From JBDTZF01 sp040005265 (GTDB lineage Bacteria > Verrucomicrobiota > Verrucomicrobiia > Chthoniobacterales > UBA10450), in the NCBI GenBank assembly GCA_040005265.1, contig JBDTZF010000142.1, positions 1 through 5,787 on the forward strand: 5,787 bases of DNA, read 5' to 3'. How positions within the stretch are numbered: position 1 is the first letter of the stretch; each line of letters begins with the position of its first letter. Shown here one piece after another: positions 5,077 to 5,787 of the stretch. The notes under the pieces were generated by a model. That model had not been told where the DNA came from and did no database searches. It saw nothing but the letters and a program-made list of their open reading frames with translations. Made by a program: the position numbers and the translations under genes.

Positions 5077-5129
5077 TGGAGTCGAGCTCCTGCGAGACTA
5101 AATTACGGCGTAGCGGATTCCGCTCTCCA
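5077..5129. repeat. Short palindromic repeat remnant between the polyprenyl synthase gene and radC
   Basis: The 71-bp spacer holds GGAG-TCGAG-CTCC (5078-5090), AGCGG-ATT-CCGCT (5112-5124), and outer TGGAG/CTCCA ends (5077-5081 with 5125-5129). The 12-mer GAGCTCCTGCGA at 5084-5095 is identical to 3661-3672 in the left arm of the palindrome inside the lipoate-ligase gene, suggesting that the two elements share an ancestor or are hybrids of repeat modules. No T-run terminator and no clear radC promoter are visible. Confidence 0.5.
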
Positions 5130-5137
5130 AATTAAAA

Positions 5138-5787
5138 ATGTCGCAGCTTAAGATCAGCGAGATGCCGCGGGAAGAACGGCCCCGCGAAAAACTTGCTGCG
5201 CGCGGCGTAGATGCGCTAAGCGATGCCGAATTGATCGCCGTTCTCCTGCGAACGGGACTCGTCCGTAAAAATGCCGTGGAAGTTGCGCGCGATCTACTCA
5301 GTAGATACGGATCGCTTGAAGGAGCGAGCCGGTGCGGAGTGAAAGAGTTGGAAAAGATTGCCGGCATCGGCCCGACAAAGGCATTGGAACTGGTGGCGGC
5401 GTTCGGCCTCGGAAATCGCCTTGCCCACCAGAAGATGTCGAAACGAAAAATAGATTCTCCCGAGCTGGTGCACGAATTAGTCGGTGCAGAAATGCGGATG
5501 CTGCACAAGGAATCACTGCGGGTAATTCTGCTCGACACGCGTTATCAGCTGATTCGAGTCGAGGAGGTTTCGGTCGGGAGCGTGAATGAAAGCATCGCCC
5601 ATCCGCGCGACGTTTTCCGGCCTGCTGTCGTTTCCTCCGCCTATGCCGTTATTGTGGTGCACAATCATCCTTCCGGCGACGCTTCGCCCAGCCAGACCGA
5701 TCACAGCCTGACGCGGCGTCTCGCGGAAGGGGCGGAATTGCTGCAGATCAAGCTCCTCGATCACATCATCATTGGAGCACCGAGCGA
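5138..5787 (+). CDS. radC: RadC family protein (JAB/MPN-domain, UPF0758), 3' truncated
   Basis: The first 216 codons of a gene running off the right edge. ATG 5138 gives MSQLKISEMPREERPREKL, matching the 'I.dmP.eeRPREKL' start typical of RadC. A helix-hairpin-helix-like segment follows (KELEKIAGIGPTKALELVAAF, about residues 69-89). The JAB/MPN domain then has a conserved EEVSVGSVNESIAHPRDVF and the metal-binding signature H175-N-H177-P-S-G, with S185 and D188, fitting H-x-H-x7-S-x2-D. It ends with LLDHIIIGAPS, and only roughly ten residues should be missing. The family was named for a supposed radiation-repair role that was later withdrawn for E. coli; the true function is unsettled, with JAB-type metal-dependent peptidase or nucleic-acid roles proposed. 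An E replaces the more usual A in VNxS. No Shine-Dalgarno sequence is present upstream. Confidence 0.95.
   Translation, partial: MSQLKISEMPREERPREKLAARGVDALSDAELIAVLLRTGLVRKNAVEVARDLLSRYGSLEGASRCGVKELEKIAGIGPTKALELVAAFGLGNRLAHQKMSKRKIDSPELVHELVGAEMRMLHKESLRVILLDTRYQLIRVEEVSVGSVNESIAHPRDVFRPAVVSSAYAVIVVHNHPSGDASPSQTDHSLTRRLAEGAELLQIKLLDHIIIGAPS

Overview
The window reads as chromosomal housekeeping DNA from a fairly GC-rich, repeat-laden bacterium. I would place it in Verrucomicrobiota (soil Chthoniobacterales-like) at moderate confidence. The reasons are the SdhA/SdhB pair, which resembles the Bacteroidetes/Verrucomicrobia-type fumarate reductase/succinate dehydrogenase; the near absence of Shine-Dalgarno sequences; and a palindromic or inverted repeat at nearly every gene boundary. 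No rRNA, tRNA, CRISPR array, transposase or phage gene is visible.

Layout. Positions 1-164 hold the 3' end of sdhA (+). Then comes a small four-helix-bundle (S23/IVS-type) gene at 207-563 (+), bracketed by inverted arrays of a degenerate 7-nt repeat, and then sdhB at 604-1359 (+). The small gene therefore sits as a cassette inside an otherwise standard sdhA-sdhB pair. A palindromic repeat (1359-1445) fills the junction to the convergent ispE (1386-2270, -) and encodes the end of IspE. A second, structured repeat (2322-2426) occupies the divergent ispE/pyrF spacer. pyrF (2442-3134, +) is followed by a third inverted-repeat element (3144-3259), whose right end carries the probable start codon of a lipoate-protein ligase/octanoyltransferase-family gene (3254-3982, +). 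That gene contains a fourth repeat, a 54-bp palindrome that adds exactly 18 in-frame codons. A promoter-like sequence (4002-4031) precedes a long-chain polyprenyl diphosphate synthase gene (4038-5066, +). A fifth, short repeat (5077-5129) precedes radC (5138 to the window edge, +, 3' truncated).

How the genes fit together. SdhA/SdhB are the soluble part of respiratory complex II (succinate to quinone). IspE (MEP pathway) and the polyprenyl synthase act on the route to isoprenoids, including quinone side chains. The lipoyl-transfer enzyme serves 2-oxoacid dehydrogenases that feed the TCA cycle. PyrF makes UMP, and RadC is a conserved JAB/MPN-domain protein of unsettled function. These are neighbours rather than one operon: strand changes and repeats break the region into at least three transcription units.

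The interesting biology is the repeats. At least five distinct palindromic or inverted-repeat families lie in 5.8 kb, and four of them supply coding material or start codons to host genes: the sdhB start, the IspE C-terminus, the lipoate-ligase start, and an internal 18-residue insertion in the ligase. The four-helix-bundle cassette with heptanucleotide inverted flanks is the best candidate for a poorly described mobile unit.
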